Shown here: in pieces, positions 23,632-33,990 of the stretch | How the letters are laid out: the number at the start of each line of letters is the position of its first letter | Numbering within the stretch: the first letter of the stretch is position 1 | Assembly: GCA_000827265.1 (NCBI GenBank) | Contig: KN834767.1 | Span: forward strand, 471,917-535,916 | Direction: 5' to 3' | DNA length: 64,000 bases | Origin: Collybiopsis luxurians FD-317 M1 | Lineage: Eukaryota > Basidiomycota > Agaricomycetes > Agaricales > Omphalotaceae | Notes under the pieces: model-generated | Told to the model about the DNA's origin: nothing | What the model saw: the letters and a program-made list of their open reading frames with translations, nothing else | Database searches by the model: none | Made by a program: the position numbers and the translations under genes

Positions 23632-24745
23632 TGAAGGTAACTCGTAAACCACCCAGAGAGAAGCCTTTTATGAAGACGTAGTACTTGCGAAAGCTATCAA
23701 AAATCTGGCTGTGAGCAGTGACAACTCCATCGTCGGAACTTGTCGAAAAACAGGTGCCACATCAAAGCTCAAAGCGCTCATCAGATCACCACCTTTAGCA
23801 GCTAGTCAATCTTAGGAAGATATTAGGAAACTAGGACAATCCTCACTAACCCCGAGGCTTGGCGCATTAAAGTTTGAGTGGGGAAGAATGGAACAGGTGA
23901 CGAATAGCGATCTTCACCGAGATAATCGGTGGAAACCCAAGTGGCGTTCCACCTCGTTCCACCCACCGCTAAATTTAAATCAATGGCATCCATCATTCGT
24001 GGTAGGTATAGCCCACATCCGTCATGTCCACTTCACAAGGACATGTGTACAAGAGGAAAGGCGCAAATGAAAAAAGGACGTCTCAGTTCTCAAGAGCATG
24101 TGTACAGACGAAGTAGAGACGCAGACAAAAATAGCGCTCCCAGTCATCTAGTAGCGCTACCAATATAAAGTCCTACAACCTGTCTGTTGCTTTGGAAATG
24201 TTGTTTGATGGTCATTGCCAGCCTCCCGACGTTCTTGAAAATTCGGCAAAAGCCATAATTGACTTTGATCGTTCGGCATATCCTTTGCACCATGAGGTCG
24301 GATGTCGGCGACAGTCATACGTAGTTGACCTTGATCGTTCGGCATATGTCCTGTTTGTGTCCTCTCTTCCCACCTTGGCACCATGAGGTTGGTTGAAGGA
24401 TCAATCCTTCGTCGGAGCATATGGCATGTCTGTCCGCTGGAGGACCCGAAGCTTGAAGGCCGGAAGGTTGACTTTGACATTTTCCCTTTAGTGAACTGCT
24501 CCTGTGTTGCCTGGACTCAGGGCATTGAAGTTGATTTTAAGATCATTTTGTGTTGAGCATATGTCGTTTCACTAACCTTGGCCATTTAGGTGGGCGCTTA
24601 ACTCCGACGTCCTTCCTTGACAGAGTATCCCCACGCCATCATTTACGTCTGATTTATCAGAGCGCATCGAGCGAAACTTTCCATCATTGATCCTCTACTT
24701 CCACCTCCTTTCCACTTTGAGGACTCTCGTCATTACCAGCTCATC
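23632..24745. other. No recognisable gene; short direct repeats
   Basis: Between 24.25 and 24.40 kb the strings TTGATCGTTCGGCATAT and CACCATGAGGT each occur twice, about 66-93 bp apart. A minus-strand open frame crosses this repeat but shows no motif. The last ~100 bp are pyrimidine-rich and probably form the promoter of the secreted-protein gene at 24746. Confidence 0.45.
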
Positions 24746-25452
24746 ATGAACTTGCTCTTCATCATTCCCTTCCTAATCTCTGGCATAGCCGCCGACACAA
24801 ACCATCACATTACCACTGACAACACCACCCTGTGGGTTAATGCGATTGTCGGTAAAAACGGGGTTTCAACAGCCGAATGCTGGGGTATTCAGCCTGGATT
24901 CGTTGTCTCGACTCAGGTGATTATTCGCTTTAACGACCCAATTGTTTCCAAAAAGCCTGTTCGAGCTGAATGTTGTGCTTCTAGCCTGGAACTGTCGGGA
25001 ACCAGATTTTACAATTGGGATCTTTGTCGAATGGAAGCTATACAGTATTCCCTCAAGGACCAAATGTTGACGCTGGGTAGGTTCAAAAGTGTGATCCGAG
25101 TCAGTTAATATGCCGCTAATGAATGAATAAAACAGATTGCATAACGCACCTAACCCTCAGTATGGTTTCCATTCTAGACTCAGTCTCCAAATTAGATCTG
25201 ACTACTTCCAATAGATGGGTAGCCCTCCTAAGCGGCGAAGGAAACGTGAACTTCCCTCAGTCACCGGCTACACCCAACCTCACCATTAATGCTGGTGATC
25301 TGCTGATTGCAGTTGACACGGTCGGAACTTCTACCATTGGACACAGAACCGTCTGGAATGGTGGATCTGTTGTCTTGCAGATGCCTTTTGGGGTCGGGTT
25401 CGTCCCAGACCACAAGACCATTGAAGGGGCCTGTCCAAAAACTCATCACTGA
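24746..25452 (+). CDS. Small secreted protein, cupin-like family of basidiomycetes
   Basis: This is a predicted secreted 184-aa protein of unknown function. Three exons (24746-24916, 24985-25076, 25161-25452) join in frame. It begins with a signal peptide (MNLLFIIPFLISGIAA), then TAECWGIQPGFVVSTQ, PGTVGNQILQLGSLSNGSYT, RWVALLSGEGNVNFP, DLLIAVDTVGTSTIGHRTVW and VLQMPF. The ECW, QLG.LSN.SYT, WV.LLSG and TIGH blocks follow a pattern I recall from small secreted proteins of agaricomycetes, with a cupin-like beta fold. The usual LHNAP segment before RWV is replaced by a longer stretch, so the second intron boundary is uncertain. No catalytic role is assigned. Confidence 0.65.
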
Positions 25453-25650
25453 TCCATTTCGGATCGAGTGAGAATTGAATTGCAGTATGCTCAGATAGAT
25501 ACACTGTACCTGTTAATTCTTGAGATGAATTGAGGTGTCCTAGGCTGACATGCTTGACGAACTTGTTGAGGTGCTGAGGATAGATGACAGTTAAGGTAAA
25601 GCGCAGCCCCAACAACCATCAAACAACCATCACACCACCATCTTTATCCC
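25453..25650. other. 3' flank of secreted-protein gene
   Basis: No coding signal is seen. AACAACCATC repeats near 25.61-25.63 kb just before the TIR element. Confidence 0.4.
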
Positions 25651-25985
25651 GAAAACTCCGCACAAAGCTTATTTAAGCTCTCAAGCTGATAACGATAAGC
25701 GCTCGGGAGGCCAAGGTCGAGTATCCTGCCCGCACAAACTTTACATAAGCTTATCAATCTTATCTCGACCATATCAAACTTATCTACCATAGCATGTGAA
25801 TATCAACTTGGAATTATTTTTGATATCCTCAATCCCGAACCCTAACCATGGGGACTCTGCCCCCAAACCCCCGTCCTAACCGCTAACCAACCCTAACCAA
25901 ACCCTAACCAACCTAACCCAACCTCCCGAGCGCCTATCGTTATCAGTGTGAGAGCTTACATAAACTTTGTGCGGGCAGGGTTTTC
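25651..25985. mobile_element. ~335-bp TIR element (MITE-like) with telomere-like core
   Basis: The left arm (25651-25710) holds CCGCACAAAGCTTATTTAAG, GATAACGATAAGCGCTCGGG. The right arm (25922-25985) is its imperfect reverse complement: CCTCCCGAGCGCCTATCGTT, then ATCAGTGTGAGAGCTTACAT and AACTTTGTGCGGGCAGGG. A third copy of the terminal motif (CCTGCCCGCACAAACTTTAC) lies inside at 25725. There is no coding capacity, as expected of a non-autonomous element. The core holds CCCTAACC-type repeats (25837-25925). Confidence 0.75.
25837..25925. repeat. Interstitial telomere-like (CCCTAACC/CTAACCAA) repeats
   Basis: Several degenerate units such as ACCCTAACC, CTAACCAACCCTAACC and AAACCCTAACCAACC lie in the middle of a TIR element. 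A GGGGACTCTGCCCCC palindrome sits near the left end. The fungal telomere unit is normally TTAGGG (CCCTAA). This is an internal degenerate array, with no sign of a chromosome end. Confidence 0.7.
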
Positions 25986-26057
25986 GCCAAGGGGGGTGAT
26001 ACTTCATTATCTTATCTTATAACTCACGTGATATAAGCGCTGGTCGCTAGAGTCACG

Positions 26058-27590
26058 ATGCTCAACCTTGCTCTGAATTCAACGCTTCTTGCATTGACAA
26101 TGGACTCGGTAATTTCCTTACTCAAGTCCCCAGTTGTTGCGCCCTTCGCCTATCCAATCCATTTGTGCCTTTTCTCCACTTTCGCCACATATATTTTGTC
26201 CATCCTCACTTCCAATGTCTCCCAAGTAGACAGACTTTGGACTTTTCTTCCGGTATCACTCAAGCTCTTCATCTTGTCTTTTTTTTTTCTGACTAAAACT
26301 TATTGGTAGACCATATACACCGCGTATTTTGCATTGACACCATACTGGAGCAAGGCGGAAGCTCCTTGGGCAGCTGAAGACGGTTCCTTACTCCGCTGGA
26401 TCCCTCTCAACCCCTATGTTCCCGCTGCCCTCGATGCGCAGCTCCCGCATTCCTTGACTGGGGAGGTTGCTCATTCCCCTCGCGCTCTCATGCTTTTGAC
26501 CTTGGTCACCATTTGGATGTTCCGGCTTTCCTACAACACCTACCGTCGAGGACTGTTTAGTTTGACAGATGAAGATTATCGTTGGGCGGTTTTGCGGAAG
26601 CAGCTACCTGTGTGGTTCTTCCAAGTCGTTAACTTGACATTCATTGCGGCCACACAGAACGTCCTACTAATGGGCTTAGGATGGCCAGCCTATCTAGCCG
26701 TCACGGACGGGAACAAGGCAGTGCAAGCACCAACTGGACTATACGCATTGACTACTGCAGACTTCTTCCTTGCTTGGTGGGCGTTGGGCATCCTTTTAGT
26801 TGAGTTCACGTCAGATAACCAACAATTCGTGTATCAGACGTATAAATACGCGTTCCAAGATGCTTACAAGAAATCCAAATCTGACGAGGAAGCACATAAT
26901 CAAGCAATATCCGCCGCTAAAGCGGTCGCTTGGCCAATGGCTTCTCCAAGTCCGAGTTCCTTACTAGCTTCCTCTCAGCCCGTATCAGAATGGACACTCA
27001 CATCAATTCACCTCTCACCCGCTTCTGCTCGTCGAGGTTTCCTTACTTCTGGTCTCTGGAGATTCTCCCGCCACCCCAACTTTGCCTGCGAGCAGACCTT
27101 CTGGTGGCTCATGTGTTCTATACCGGCGTTTGCGGAACTAGGCCCAGACGTATTCAAATTGAAACCCTTCCCATCTTCACCGCCTTTCATCTCCCTCGAC
27201 ACCCTTCGCTCCCTCTTTGGATCATCATACGCATTCGCACCATGTCTCGCGCTAACCATCCTCTTCGTCTCCTCTACTGCGTACACCGAAGACATTACCC
27301 GATCGAAATACACTGTCGCGTATGAGGCGTACCGAAAGCGCGTATCTATGTTTGGCAACGTTCCATTGCTGGGTTTGATTCCTGCTATAATAGGTGGATG
27401 TGCGATTAAGTTACCGGGAACGGTGTTTTTGCCTGCGTTGATCGCGCTGAGGATGGGCGGCGGGGGGATGATTGAGAATGTGGGAAGAGGGGTGCTGGAG
27501 GCTGTCAATGCGAAAGCGTTGTGGTTTTGGTTGACTACGAAGGAGACCAAGAAGAAGGAGGTGGAAAAACTGGTTTGGGGTGAGTCATAA
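26058..27590 (+). CDS. DUF1295 / steroid 5-alpha-reductase-like membrane protein
   Basis: This is a predicted ER multi-pass membrane protein of 491 aa. Two exons (26058-26252 and 26310-27590) join in frame (FLP|TIYTAYFAL). Family landmarks are VDRLWTFLP near the N-terminus, RLSYNTYRRGLFS, EDYRWAVLRKQLPVWFFQV, NLTFIAATQNVLL, TSDNQQFVYQTYK, TSGLWRFSRHPNFACEQTFWW (the conserved HPNF...E..WW signature) and AYEAYRKRVSMF. Relatives are NAD(P)H-dependent reductases or isoprenyl methyl transfer folds. The substrate is unknown. A second Met at 26100 is a possible start. Its 3' end converges on oxidase C, and fragments of this tail were carried along in oxidase duplications. Confidence 0.85.
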
Positions 27591-27986
27591 TGGGCCGGAG
27601 AGGAGGAGATGAAGATATGATCGAGCGTGAGGAAGATCCAAAAGGATGGAACTGAAGACTAAATGAGTGTTCGGATGGTGTGTATAGTAGTAATTTTTCA
27701 ATATTCGTCTGTACTTCGCAATCATTGATTCACGGGTTGTTTCTCGGCTCTTTTCGCTAACGCTCCAGTCAGCGTGTTCAGAACTGTCCACTTGAAAGGA
27801 GAAAAGGTCCTGTTTCGCTGAATACCTTCGAGGTCGACTGGATGATGGTTTGCTCAAGATTCAAACTGAAGAACACTCCCCGCCGAGGAGGCGGGAAGAT
27901 GATAGTATTCATTCAAGTATCCTCAATTTATTCTCGAGTATAGGTAGGCATCCGATGCTCCATGGATACTTAATGTCTACGTTGGT
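27591..27986. other. Convergent intergenic region, DUF1295 / oxidase C
   Basis: This holds the two 3' ends. TATTCTCGAGTATAGGTAGG at about 27.93 kb is the C-copy version of a short block found downstream of every oxidase copy. It is probably part of the 3' UTR. Confidence 0.5.
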
Positions 27987-30387
27987 TTACTTCCAAGCAT
28001 CCTTAACAAGCGCAGCTGCTCTTTCTGCAATGGCATACGTAGGCGCTTGAGTATGTGCGCTTGTCACAAAAGGCTATTTCACTGCATCAGGTTATTCGAC
28101 TCATGAAATGAGCTCTTCGACTCACAAATACAGAAGAATCAATGACCCTCAAGCCTTCTACTCTCTTGACTCTCAAATCAGGATCAACGACACCGTAATC
28201 TGCATCTTTGGCACTCATCGCAGCAGTGCCTACAAGATGTGCACTGGACCCAGCGTTGTTTCGAAGGTATTCGTCTAACTCGTCGTCTGGGGAAGTTGCG
28301 GTTATATTTGCGAAGTCTCCGAATTGCGAAAGGACGTATCCGTCCCAAATGGGGGCAGAGAGGTATTGGAACACGATACGTATTACTTCCCGCAAAGCTG
28401 CAATGTCGAAGGGAGCGGTAAGGTAGCCTGGATTGATGACCGGGTTGGCGAAGGGGTCAGTGCTGTTGATGGTGAGAGATCCCCCTATGCGAAGGATGTT
28501 TGTTGACCAGTGAAGAAGCTGGGAAATGTGATTGAAACTTACGAGAAGCGGGACTGACGAGTATGGCCCCCAGTGTTAAAAAGTGCCCAGTGGGAGGAGG
28601 TATTGTGAAGAACCCGTCCTACACACACCAATAAAAAAGTCAAAAAATGGTAATTGCAAGCTATCGCTATTTACTCCGGGGAACATCTCCAGATGAGGTG
28701 AATTTCTTCCGGACGAAGGGTCCCCAAACATGTCGGTCAAGCTCTCGTTAACTCTGAAGAATGAAAGTTGGTTCCCGCCAGTGACAACTAGTGGGCCCAT
28801 CCCAGTCCTGTTAAACTCCGTGTAGAATTCATTCAACAGAGTGGCGTTGCGAAAAAGGTCGTCGACAGTTTTATTAGAATTGACCAGAAATTCACTGGTA
28901 AAACTAGGCTGATCGGTGAGATTTTTACCGACACTGGGGAGGTTCACAAGAGGTTTTATGCCGATCTCTGATAGTTCGTCAGAGTCACCGATTCCAGAAT
29001 TCAGAAGAATATGGGGAGAGCCGATAACCCCTGCTGAGAGGATCACTTCCTTCGAAGCGTTTACTTGCAGAAGAGGGCCTGCACCAAGTTTGGATCAGCT
29101 ACTACTCGAAAAACTATATGAACAGACATTACCATCAAGATCTTGAGCAAACTCGACCGTGCGGAACGCATATCCAGATGAAGAGCTCTTCGATAAACTC
29201 GGAAGAACCCGAGAAACGCGTGCATTGAGGAGAACATCCAAGTTTTTCCTTTCAATGTATTTTGGCGCGAGATAGGATGTTGCGGAACTACTTCGGCGAC
29301 CTTCGGTCGTGATGGTTGATTGCCGCCAACCTGACCGAAAAACCTCATGAGACACTCGACCTAAGAATTAATCCCAGTCCGCTGACCAAATCCCAAAGGA
29401 GTCCCTGAATTATAATCCTCATTAAAATGGAAAATTCCTCCGAGCTCATCAACAGCTTTGAAAACCATGGAGTCGGTACTTAGAGAATACCCGCTGAGAG
29501 TGACGGCATTAACTCCAGTCGAACTATGCACGGAGGGGTTGAATTGGCCAGTGGTATTATGTCTGTCTGCGGGGGGTTCCCACTTCTCGTTCTGCGGCAA
29601 GCTTGAGTCAGCGGAAGTGCCGTGAAGGATAAGAGAATGAGGACTACTTTTGCGATGTAAGGTTGAAGACTATCCCAAGACCATCCGTCGTCCCCTGTTA
29701 CCGCTGCAAAGCGGTCATAATCATCTGCCGATCCGCGAGTGTAAATCATTCCATCTTCAGCGACATTAATTAATTGATGGTCCCTTACTAATGAACAAAG
29801 TAAAAGCACTTACTAACGGAACTCGAGCCACCAAGCACAAAACCCCTGGGCAGGAAAGCGGAACGGTTGTTTAACCCTGGCTGCACGGCAGTTGTGAAAT
29901 TCCAGAAATACTGGGGCTTGGAGATTCGAGCAAATAAGGGCACATCAAGCTGGAAGGCATCGATGTTTCTGATGAGAATGAAAGGAACGGAGTAGAATGT
30001 GAGTTCTGCAGCAGGGAAGAAGTGCGCACGAGAAGCCAAGTTCAAGTTTAGATTTAATTTAAAAGCAGAAAACCCGCTGAAATAAAAAGGAATTTTACGA
30101 AAGGGACTTACGTTCCTCCAGCCTCGAGCACCAACACAGAGGTTTCGGGGCTCTCCGTGAGCCTGTTTGCGACTACATTGCCAGCTGTTCCTCCTGCGCT
30201 AACGAGAAGAATGTTGACAAAGTAACAACTGGAATGCCTCGTCTGAACAACGTCTGAACGCACCTCCTACGATGACAAAGTCATAATCTTTTGACGCAAG
30301 GTCGCCGACGTCGTTGTACACAGCCGCAAAGCACAACGGTAGTGCCTGGAGATACAGAAATACCGAGGTGAAGACATATTTAAGCAT
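27987..30387 (-). CDS. Secreted GMC oxidoreductase, aryl-alcohol-oxidase-like, copy C
   Basis: This is the first member of the C-D-E-F head-to-tail array. It starts at 30387 (MLKYVFTSVFLYLQALPLCF). All family motifs are present: [57 protein letters not shown] and [10 protein letters not shown]. No frameshift is seen. Copy-specific changes include QYFWNF for QYDWNF, WRQSTITTEG for WLQSTITTEG, GYSLSTDSMVF, and Leu after the first catalytic His where most copies have Pro. The last codon before the stop is Lys. It is closest to copy D, judging from signal peptides and shared upstream sequence. Its tail faces the DUF1295 gene. Confidence 0.9.
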
Positions 30388-30430
30388 TCTGAAGGCAGTA
30401 AGTGTCGTTAGCTCAAAGAACGGTCAAGGC

Positions 30431-30490
30431 TTACTTTTTAACCGATGGTTTCAATTGATTAGGGGTTAGCTACAGTGGCCGTAGTGAAAC
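30431..30490 (-). promoter_or_regulatory. Conserved oxidase promoter block, copy C
   Basis: On the minus strand this reads GCTAACCCCTAATCAATTGA followed by CGGTTAAAAAGTAAGC, about 45-55 bp before the start codon. It is the same arrangement as in the other copies. Confidence 0.5.
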
Positions 30491-30689
30491 CAACTTCATG
30501 AATGCTAGATGCGTTGCAATTGGATCATTTGAGAATCAGAACCTGAGAGCAGAGAACAGCCCAAATCGTCCACCCCAAGTCCGCTGTATTGATCATTGAA
30601 CGCACGAGATTGATTTTGCTTACTGAGCCTGAAAGAGGACGAACTAAAATAGTATGGGAGATTTGACTCCTGACTCCTGCCTTAATACG

Positions 30690-30870
30690 GATGTGAGATT
30701 CTGTTGCCGGGAACGATGTACTGCTGTGTTGATTGCACTGAGGATGGGCGCCGGGCAGTGAGGCCCGGTGGGAGGCTAATTTGAGAGTGGATGGGGGTGC
30801 CGGAGGCTGCCATTGCCAGGAAAACGTGATCGTTTGCGTTGACTACGAGGCAAAACAATGTCAATGTTAT
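30690..30870 (+). pseudogene. Degenerate DUF1295 3' tail between oxidases C and D
   Basis: GTTGCCGGGAACGATGTACT, TTGATTGCACTGAGGATGGG, GGTGCCGGAGGCTGCCATTG and TTGACTACGAGGCAAAAC follow, in order, codons near 27.41-27.55 kb of the DUF1295 gene (PGTVFLPALIALRMGG ... GVLEAVNAKALWFWLTTKE). The frame is destroyed. It marks the boundary of a tandem duplication unit. Confidence 0.8.
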
Positions 30871-30955
30871 GTTGATAGCATGCAAGTATCCCTGATTTGT
30901 TCTCAAGTATAGATAAGTACACTGCGCTACATAGATGTTTAACATCTACATTAAT

Positions 30956-33383
30956 TTACATCCAAGCATCCTTAATAAGCGCAGCTGCTCTTTCTGCAAT
31001 GGCATATGTAGGCGCTTGAGTATGTGCACTCGTCACAAAAGGCTGTTTTACCTCATCGGTATTCAACTCAAAAAAATCAAAACATCGACTCACAAATACA
31101 GAAGAATCAATGACCCGCAAGCCTTCCACTCCCTTGACTCTCAAATCAGGATCAACGACACCGTAATCTGCATCTTTGGCACTCATTGCAGCGGTGCCCA
31201 CAACGTGTGCACTAGATTCGGCGTTGTTTCGTATGTATTCATCTAGGATATTATCCGGGGATGCTGCGGTTATATTTGCGAAGCCGCCAAATTGGGAAAG
31301 GACGTATCCATCCCAAGCTGGGGCGGAGAGGTATTGGAACATAATACGTAATGCTTCCCGCATGGCTGCAATGTCGAAGGGAGCGGTAAGGTAGCGTGGA
31401 TCGATGAGTGGGTTGGCGAAGGGATCGGTGCTGTTGATGGTGACAGAACCACCTGTGAAAAGGATGTTCTGACAGGTGAAGAAGCTTGGAGGTGTATTGA
31501 AAACTTACGAGAAGCAGGACTAACGACCACGGTGCCCAGATGTAAAAAGTGCCCGGTGGGTGGTGGAGGTCCAAAGAATCCATTCTACAAACACGAATGG
31601 CAGAGTCAGTTATACAAACAAATGAAACCCGTGGCTGCTTACTCCAGGAAACATCTCCAAATGAGGTGAATTTTTTCCGGCTGAAGGGTCCCCAAACAAG
31701 TTGGTCAAGCTCTCATTAACTCTGAAGAATGAAATCTGATTCCCGGCGGTGGCCACTAGCGGGCCCATCCCAGTTTTATTAAATTCCGTGTAGACCTCAT
31801 CCAGCAGACTGACGTTACGAAAAAGGTCATCGACAGTTCTGGTTGAATTGACCAGGAATTCATTGATAATCGAAACCTGATCGGTAAGGTTTTTACCGAC
31901 ACTGGGGAGGTTCACAAGAGGTTTTATGCCAATCTCAGATAGTTCGTCAGAGTCACCGATTCCAGAATTCAGAAGAATATGGGGAGAGCCGATAACCCCT
32001 GCTGAGAGGATCACTTCCTTCGAGGCATTTACTTGCAGCAGAGGACCTGCGCCAAGTTTGAATCAGCTACTATTCGAAGAATTATTCGAATAGACATCAC
32101 CATCGAGATCTTGAGCAAACTCGACCGTGCGGAATGCATAACCAGATGAAGAGCTCTTCGATAAACTCGGAAGAACCCTAGAAACGCGTGCATTGAGGAG
32201 AATATCCAGGTTTTTCCTTTCAATGTATTTTGACGCTAGATAGGATGTTGCGGAACTGCTTCGGCGACCTTCGGTTGTGATAGTTGATTGCAGCCAACCT
32301 GTTGGAACAAACCCCGTCAGACAGTCGAACTAGTAGAATAAATCAAACCACGCGGACCAAATCCCAAAGGAGTCCCAGAATTGTAATCCTCGTTAAACTG
32401 AAAAATCCCCCCAAGCTCATCAACGGCTTTAAACATCATGGGATCGATACTTTGTGGAAATCCACCGAGGCTAACGGCATTTACTCCAGTCAAACTATGC
32501 ACGGACGGGTTGAACTGGCCAGTAGTATTATGTCCGTCCGCGGGTGGCTCCCATTTCTCGTTCTGAGGCAAGTTCGAGTCAGCAAAAATTTTGTGGAGGA
32601 TATGAGAACAAGGTTACTTTTGCGATGTAGGGTTGAAGATTATCCCAAGACCATTTGTCGTCCTTAGTCACTGCTGCAAAGCGGTCATAGTCATCTGCCG
32701 ATCCGCGGGTGTAAAACATTCCATCTTGGATATTAATTAATTGATAGTTCTTTGCCATATAGAGAATAGAACATATAGAGAATGGAACAGGTGAAGTCGC
32801 TCACTGACTGAACTCGAACCACCAAGCACGAAGCCCCTGATCATAAAGGTGGAACGGTTATTTAGCCCTGGCTGGAACGTGGTTGTGAAGTTCCAGTCAT
32901 ACTGGAATTTGATGTTTCCAGCAAACAGTGGTACATCGAGCTGGAAGGCATCAATGTTTCTGATGAGAATGAAAGAAACGGAGTCAAATGTGAGTTCTGC
33001 AGTAGGGAAGGAATAAGCATGGGAAGTCGAGTTCAAGTTCAAATTTGACTCACAACCAATAAATCTCCACCGCTGAACGATAGTCTATAATGAAAAAGAC
33101 ATTTATAAATGGGGCTCACGTTCCTCCTGCCTCAAGTACCAACACAGAGGTTTCCGGGCTTTCCGTGAGTCTGTTTGCAACTACATTGCCAGCTGTTCCT
33201 CCTGTGATAACGAGAAAATGTTGACAAAGCAGCAATTGAAATGTCTCATCTGAACGCACCTCCTACAATAACGAAGTCATAATTCTTTGACAGAAGGTCG
33301 CCAATGTTGTTGTACACAGACGCAAAGCACAACGGTAGTGCCTGGAAATACAGCAAAACTGAGGCAAAGACATAGTTGAGCAT
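30956..33383 (-). CDS. Secreted GMC oxidoreductase, aryl-alcohol-oxidase-like, copy D
   Basis: Start at 33383 (MLNYVFASVLLYFQALPLCF). The FAD motif, both GMC signatures and both catalytic His are present ([21 protein letters not shown]). No frameshift is seen. Notable changes are DDKWSWD where all others have [48 protein letters not shown] and LIDPRYLTAP. Val follows the first catalytic His. Its closest relative is copy C. A broken DUF1295 tail lies on each side of it, so it is one full unit of the tandem duplication. Confidence 0.9.
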
Positions 33384-33428
33384 TCTGGAGGCAGTAAGTG
33401 CGGTTAGTCCAAAGAATGGACAATGCCC

Positions 33429-33490
33429 ACTTTTTAACCGGCAGTTTCAATTGATCAGAGGTTAGCTGCAAGTGGCTATAGTGAGACCCG
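33429..33490 (-). promoter_or_regulatory. Conserved oxidase promoter block, copy D
   Basis: The minus strand reads GGTCTCACTATAGCCACTTG, AGCTAACCTCTGATCAATTG, CGGTTAAAAAGTGGGC, ending about 45 bp before the start codon. Confidence 0.5.
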
Positions 33491-33609
33491 CTTCCTGGAT
33501 CCCAGATGCGTTGGAAGATTCGAGAACCAGGAGCCTGAGAGCAGAGAGCTGTTCAAGTTGTCACTCTAAATACAATTAAGCGCACGGGGTTAGTTTCGCT
33601 TTCTGCCTT

Positions 33610-33790
33610 AATAAGCGGATGTGTGGTTCTGTTGCTTGAAACGGTGCTGTACCGAGGATGGGTGGTGGGGGCTAATTGAGAGTGTCGGGAGGGGTGTTGG
33701 AGGTTGCCAATGGGAAAACACGGTGGTTTTTGTTAACTGCAAAGGAGGACGAGAGGAAGGAGGTGGAGAAATTGGTTTGGGGTGAGTGTT
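33610..33790 (+). pseudogene. Degenerate DUF1295 3' tail between oxidases D and E
   Basis: The stretch GATGTGTGGTTCTGTTGCTT, CCGAGGATGGGTGGTGGGGG, GGGGTGTTGGAGGTTGCCAA, GGTGGTTTTTGTTAACTGCA and GAGGTGGAGAAATTGGTTTG aligns in order with the end of the DUF1295 gene. It runs through its last codons (EVEKLVWG) and GGTGAGT. It is less decayed at its 3' end than the C/D copy. It is out of frame and truncated. Confidence 0.85.
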
Positions 33791-33990
33791 CACTGTTAAT
33801 GCACTGAAGGTCAGCCACAACTTCAAGTTGGGGAATTTTTAACGTCAAATCGATTGCAGATGCTACCGATCTGCCGTCGAGTCAGAATAAAAGGCCTTCA
33901 AATATCCAATGAGTATTTTCGGCGAGCAAATTCTCAATTTGTCCTCGAGTAGTATAGATAGGTACATAGCTATTTAAGGACTATGTTGGT

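Noticed and set aside
24255..24400. CRISPR-like or regulatory repeat array
   Set aside because: Only two copies of each short repeat, and the organism is a fungus; an ordinary local duplication.
25837..25925. Chromosome end (telomere)
   Set aside because: The repeats are degenerate, short and enclosed in a TIR element with genes on both sides.
27008..27550. Long open frame antisense to the DUF1295 gene
   Set aside because: It mirrors a GC-rich coding exon and has no motif. The plus strand encodes the conserved HPNF..WW signature.
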